Origin: an uncultured Muribaculaceae bacterium
Lineage (GTDB): Bacteria; Bacteroidota; Bacteroidia; Bacteroidales; Muribaculaceae
Length of the DNA stretch: 8,058 nucleotides
Direction of reading: 5' to 3'
Assembly (NCBI GenBank): GCA_910586475.1
Contig: CAJUHM010000066.1
Coordinates: forward strand, 1 to 8,058
In this document: piece by piece, positions 5,338-8,058 of the stretch
Numbering within the stretch: position 1 is the first letter of the stretch
Layout of the letters: each line of letters opens with the position of its first letter
Notes under the pieces: generated by a model
The model's input: only the letters and a program-made list of their open reading frames with translations
Database searches by the model: none
Told to the model about the DNA's origin: nothing
Made by a program: the position numbers and the translations under genes

Positions 5338-6558
5338 CTACAGAATCTCCTGATCGATGTTCAGAATATATGTTGCTGTTTCTCCGCTCTTTTTCTTCAC
5401 CTCATAGGTCGTTCGGCCGCTTAGCTTAAGACCTCGGCGCTGCTCTTCCCATGGGATCTCTTTGACCGGACGTCCGTTGATCGACAGGATAATATCTTCA
5501 ATCTCAAACCCCGCCTGCTGCGCTATGCCGCCGTCATAGATGCTGCTGACAATCCAGCCGTCGGTTATATCCGTTCGGTCTATATAGCCTATCTGAACAC
5601 GGGAGCTACGCTGATATGATTTATCACAATTATCATTGCGGCGGGCATACAACGAATTGCCCGGAGCATCTATTATCAGATCATAATGACATAAAATCTC
5701 GTTCCCGATAATGCCAACATGCGGACGCTCAGACAAAGACCCCTCTGTATTATAAGATGCGGCGACAACGACATCCCGCAGTTCGTCAAGGAACTTGAAT
5801 GATTCGGCTCTGAAGTTAACATCCGTGCCATCACCTCTGACACCCATGTTTGAATAGTAGCACTTTGCCTGTGGTTTTCCATCCAGATCAATCGACTTCA
5901 GAGCTGCATTCGTAGGAATATCAGTGCTCCCGCAACCTAAATCCAGACGGAAAGACCCTTTGACCGTCTGGGTTGAATCAATCTTCAGTTCACATTCAAT
6001 ATCGATGCGGTTATCATTGAACTTTGCTGGCAGTCGCATATATCCCTCGAGAATTGTAGGTGTTATGCCGTCGAGTGGAAGCCGGTAACCGTCGGAATAA
6101 TTGACCATCAGCGGACGATCGAAGACGGCATTGTTGCCTATCATTCCGTCGGCATGACGCCCCAGAATCTCGCGCAGATTGATAATCGGCGTTATATGCT
6201 CCTTATAGTCAACGCTTCCGATCTTCAGCGGGATTGAATCGATAATGACCGGAATCGTTTGCACACCGTCGTTGCCCGCACCGCCCATTCTGGCTTTGCC
6301 TTTCTTCAATGGCAACTGGCCGAACGTCGACATATCGACATAGTCCTTATCGAGATACAGCCGGTCTGCACCTGTATCATAGATAAGTGACATCGGGATC
6401 GTGTCCATTGCCACGCCCTGAATATACACATGCGAATCAAGAATAAATGGCATAGCCTCCGCAGGCAGCCCCCTTTTCGCTATCGTTTCCGGAGTTTGTG
6501 TGGACAGCCCGGCTGTTGTCAGAGCCAGAAACGCGCTCGCCAATAGCTTAATTTTCAT
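5338..6558 (-). CDS. Exported tandem retropepsin-like aspartic protease with PDZ domain
   Basis: This 406-aa protein has an N-terminal signal peptide (about 1-20, MKIKLLASAFLALTTAGLST) and no lipobox, so it probably works in the periplasm. The first aspartyl-protease domain spans about 35-165, with the catalytic-type motif IYDTGADRLYL (Asp61-Thr-Gly) and the partner motif GMIGNNAV at 138-145. A second copy spans about 175-305, with FRLDLGCGSTDI (Asp206-Leu-Gly) and GIIGNEIL at 282-289. A PDZ domain occupies about 320-400, with GWIVSSIYDGGIAQQAGF at 334-351 and DIILSINGRPV at 355-365. Retropepsin halves normally pair to place two Asp residues together, so one chain may form a complete pepsin-like site. 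The second motif has Leu where Thr/Ser is usual, so activity may be modified. The gene is transcribed alone from its own promoter, divergent from the 6726-7887 operon. The substrate is unknown. Confidence 0.85.
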   Translation of the reverse strand: MKIKLLASAFLALTTAGLSTQTPETIAKRGLPAEAMPFILDSHVYIQGVAMDTIPMSLIYDTGADRLYLDKDYVDMSTFGQLPLKKGKARMGGAGNDGVQTIPVIIDSIPLKIGSVDYKEHITPIINLREILGRHADGMIGNNAVFDRPLMVNYSDGYRLPLDGITPTILEGYMRLPAKFNDNRIDIECELKIDSTQTVKGSFRLDLGCGSTDIPTNAALKSIDLDGKPQAKCYYSNMGVRGDGTDVNFRAESFKFLDELRDVVVAASYNTEGSLSERPHVGIIGNEILCHYDLIIDAPGNSLYARRNDNCDKSYQRSSRVQIGYIDRTDITDGWIVSSIYDGGIAQQAGFEIEDIILSINGRPVKEIPWEEQRRGLKLSGRTTYEVKKKSGETATYILNIDQEIL

Positions 6559-6581
6559 GGTTATAGTCTGTAATTACGCGG

Positions 6582-6589
6582 CAAATATA
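6582..6589 (-). promoter_or_regulatory. Candidate Bacteroidetes -7 box for the protease gene
   Basis: Read on the minus strand this is TATATTTG, an exact TAnnTTTG match, placing transcription start about 17 nt before the ATG of the protease gene. The -33 region at the expected distance has only a weak TT match instead of TTTG. Confidence 0.6.
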
Positions 6590-6725
6590 ACTTTTTTTCT
6601 TTATCCGTGTAATTTCTTTGCGGTTTTTGCGTCATAAGTAAGTAGTGAAGATCCTACCGTTCATTCTTTATTGTTCGCACTGTTTAAATCCAAACACTCT
6701 CTTACTTATATCAAAAAAGCTCTTT

Positions 6726-6944
6726 ATGATTTCAAACAGGACAAAACGAAATATTTGGCTTGCGCTTAGTGTCGTAACTTTCGCATGTGTAATTTCCCGC
6801 GCTATTAATGTCGTCGCAGGCACATCCGAGTGGTGGAAGCTGTTTTCTGTCACTATTATATTTGCCGTAGTATTCAAATGCTATCGTGCTTATCGTAAGG
6901 CTGTAAAAGCCGGAAATCTATTCGGTAAAGTAAACCCGTTCTGA
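6726..6944 (+). CDS. Small two-helix membrane protein, unknown function (72 aa)
   Basis: The protein has a basic N-terminus (MISNRTKRN), a hydrophobic helix at about 10-29 (IWLALSVVTFACVISRAINV), a short loop with GTSEWWK, and a second helix at about 39-52 (LFSVTIIFAVVFKCY). A basic tail follows (RAYRKAVKAGNLFGKVNPF). This predicts a hairpin in the inner membrane with both ends in the cytoplasm. The frame is open upstream to a GTG at 6645, but ATG 6726 gives a sensible basic cap before the first helix, so I prefer it. The stop overlaps the next start by one base (TGATG), which indicates translational coupling with the PH-domain gene. I do not recognise a family. Confidence 0.75.
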   Translation: MISNRTKRNIWLALSVVTFACVISRAINVVAGTSEWWKLFSVTIIFAVVFKCYRAYRKAVKAGNLFGKVNPF

Positions 6945-7363
6945 TGAAAACTGTCTATCGCTCTAAAATTGACTGGTGGGTCTGGATTGTAACGGTTGGC
7001 TTTCTTGTCGTGATCTGGCTGTCGGCCAGCGGGATGCCATGGTGGTATGTGATTTTTGTCTGCTGCAGCATGACATTGCTTTACGCTTTGCTTATGTTTG
7101 GCTGTTGGTATGAGATTGATGGCGATGATCTTGTCATATATCAGTTTTTTCGGCCGACGCGCCTGCCTGTCTCTAAAATCAGGGACGTAAAAAAGACAAC
7201 TGGCTACCTTGCCACTGCTGGCATGTCTCATCTTCGGGTGTCTATCATCCTCGACCGTTCTGTCTTGAAAAGTTGTGCTCCGGTTGAAATCTCGCCGAAA
7301 GACCGCGACGGGTTCATCGCGCAGCTTATCTCAATCAATCCCGGCATCAAAGAGCTGCAATGA
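6944..7363 (+). CDS. Membrane-anchored bacterial PH-domain protein (YyaB/bPH_4, DUF1200-like)
   Basis: This 139-aa protein begins VYRSKIDWWVWIVTVGF and has two hydrophobic helices at about 11-27 and 35-52. A small cytoplasmic beta domain follows, with YEIDGDDLVIYQFF (56-69), LPVSKIRDVKKT (74-85) and VEISPKDRDGFIAQLISINP (114-133). The order YRSKID...W, a PVSKI-like turn, SPKD..F and a terminal NP matches the bacterial PH family formerly called DUF1200 (bPH_4), by recognition from memory. Function in the family is poorly known; PH-like folds often mediate protein or membrane interactions. It overlaps the upstream gene by one base and the downstream gene by four bases (ATGA), so the three proteins are probably made in coupled amounts. 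Confidence 0.82.
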   Translation: MKTVYRSKIDWWVWIVTVGFLVVIWLSASGMPWWYVIFVCCSMTLLYALLMFGCWYEIDGDDLVIYQFFRPTRLPVSKIRDVKKTTGYLATAGMSHLRVSIILDRSVLKSCAPVEISPKDRDGFIAQLISINPGIKELQ

Positions 7364-7887
7364 ACATCCGGCAGCTGTTGCAACAACGTATCAATCTGCC
7401 GCAGATCGGAGATGTCGTATCCTGGGCTTCCGGAAATCCGGACAACCTTTCCCGACTGTGGGATTTTGTTTGTTCCGCCGACAGGCTCACAAGTCTGAAC
7501 GCACTTTGGGCAATGACACATCTGCCGCAATCAGACTCTGAATGGATTTTGTCTCTACGCGACAGCATGATCAATATGCTGCTGACCGAAAACGACACCG
7601 GGAAAAAGCGAATGCTTCTGCAGATTCTCCGAGCGCAGGAATATGACATTGACAGTATAAGAACCGATTTTCTTGACTTCTGTATGTCGAAGATAAATTC
7701 GGAAAGCGAACCATACGCGATCAGATGTTTCTGCATTTATGCAGCATTCAGGATGTGCCGGCATTTTCCCGAACTGCTTGTCGAACTCGAGCAACATCTT
7801 GAAATGTTGTCATATCAGTCGCTCTCTCCCGGTCTGAAGAGCGCTCTGAGGCAGACAAACGAAAAAATTAATAAACTGAAAGGTTAA
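7360..7887 (+). CDS. Conserved alpha-helical (HEAT-like) protein, Bacteroidales-type, unknown function
   Basis: This 175-aa, entirely helical-looking protein has no signal peptide or membrane segment, so it is probably cytoplasmic. Leu/Ile-rich helices repeat at roughly 35-40 residue intervals. Examples are LSRLWDFVCSADRLTSLNAL, LSLRDSMINMLLTENDTGKK, TDFLDFCMSKINSESEPYAI and FPELLVELEQHLEMLS, which suggests HEAT/ARM-type alpha-solenoid packing. I recognise the general pattern from a Bacteroidales family, with helix signatures such as SEPY.IR, CR..PEL and LSPGL.S, that is sometimes labelled adenylosuccinate lyase. The length and motifs do not support that enzyme: a real lyase is about 450 aa with an SSxMPxKxNP loop. 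It overlaps the PH gene by four bases (ATGA). It could be a scaffold partner of the upstream membrane proteins. Confidence 0.75.
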   Translation: MNIRQLLQQRINLPQIGDVVSWASGNPDNLSRLWDFVCSADRLTSLNALWAMTHLPQSDSEWILSLRDSMINMLLTENDTGKKRMLLQILRAQEYDIDSIRTDFLDFCMSKINSESEPYAIRCFCIYAAFRMCRHFPELLVELEQHLEMLSYQSLSPGLKSALRQTNEKINKLKG

Positions 7888-8058
7888 GGCCTCGTTTCTG
7901 AATATTTGTTAGCGCTGGGGTGGGGCGATGGCTTATGCCACGTACAACAGAGAATAAACATGACGGTGACGAATTCCGGATGAATCTGAATTATACGAAC
8001 CGTAAATAACGTGAGTTCGATATAAGAATTCAGTTATTCAATAATAAAACAATCAGCC
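7888..8058. other. Terminal non-coding stretch, no gene recognised
   Basis: I see no convincing gene, terminator or promoter in this last stretch, which probably ends at the contig edge. The longest small frame is on the minus strand, starting with ATG near 7959 and stopping at 7884-7886 (25 codons). A TGGC-TTAT-GCCA mini-hairpin sits at 7929-7940, beside a G-rich run (7917-7926). Nothing marks a proper terminator for the upstream operon. Confidence 0.5.

Noticed and set aside
6645..6725. GTG start adding 27 residues to the 72-aa membrane protein
   Set aside because: The extension would need a rare GTG start, whereas ATG 6726 gives a normal basic cap before the first helix.
7347..7736. 129-codon minus-strand frame
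   Set aside because: It is antisense to the HEAT-like gene, Ser/Arg-rich, with no domain or promoter; a shadow frame.
1..8058. CRISPR array, tRNA genes or transposon ends
   Set aside because: No regularly spaced direct repeats, no tRNA cloverleaf, and no transposase or long terminal inverted repeats were seen on either strand.

Overview
The window looks like a short contig from a Bacteroidales bacterium, plausibly a gut Muribaculaceae or a relative (the family is an inference). Supporting signs are A-rich leaders without Shine-Dalgarno sequences, promoter boxes of the TTTG / TAnnTTTG type, a CarboxypepD_reg-like plus outer-membrane beta-barrel protein, a bacterial PH-domain protein of the YyaB/bPH_4 type, and an EngB with a Bacteroidetes-style N-terminus. 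The first 17 bases are the 3' end of an Illumina TruSeq adapter, so the left edge is a technical contig end.

Left part (18-927): the 3' portion of the RNase P RNA gene (rnpB), cut at its 5' side by the contig end, followed 14 nt after its T-tract by the ribosome-assembly GTPase gene engB. The longest open frame of engB runs back into rnpB; the true start is almost certainly at 325. Next are a small Cys/Lys-rich 59-aa gene (1021-1200) and a 275-bp stretch with a strong hairpin and a possible minus-strand gene relic. An exonuclease III / AP-endonuclease family gene (1476-2273) follows. It keeps the fold motifs but has lost the metal-binding Glu and the catalytic Asp-His pair, so it is probably a pseudoenzyme or a decaying paralog.

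Middle (2306-5171): a near-consensus Bacteroidetes promoter drives two tiny two-helix membrane proteins and a 764-aa outer-membrane beta-barrel protein. This transcription unit ends in a clear intrinsic terminator.

Right part: a minus-strand exported protein with two retropepsin-like aspartic protease domains and a C-terminal PDZ domain (5338-6558). Divergent from it is a tightly overlapping three-gene operon (6726-7887): a two-helix membrane protein, a membrane-anchored bPH_4 protein and an alpha-helical HEAT-like protein. The last 171 bp hold no convincing gene.

I see no CRISPR array, transposase, phage module or tRNA. The most unusual items are the active-site-substituted exonuclease III homolog, the tandem retropepsin-PDZ protein, and the two sets of small membrane genes co-transcribed with larger envelope proteins.
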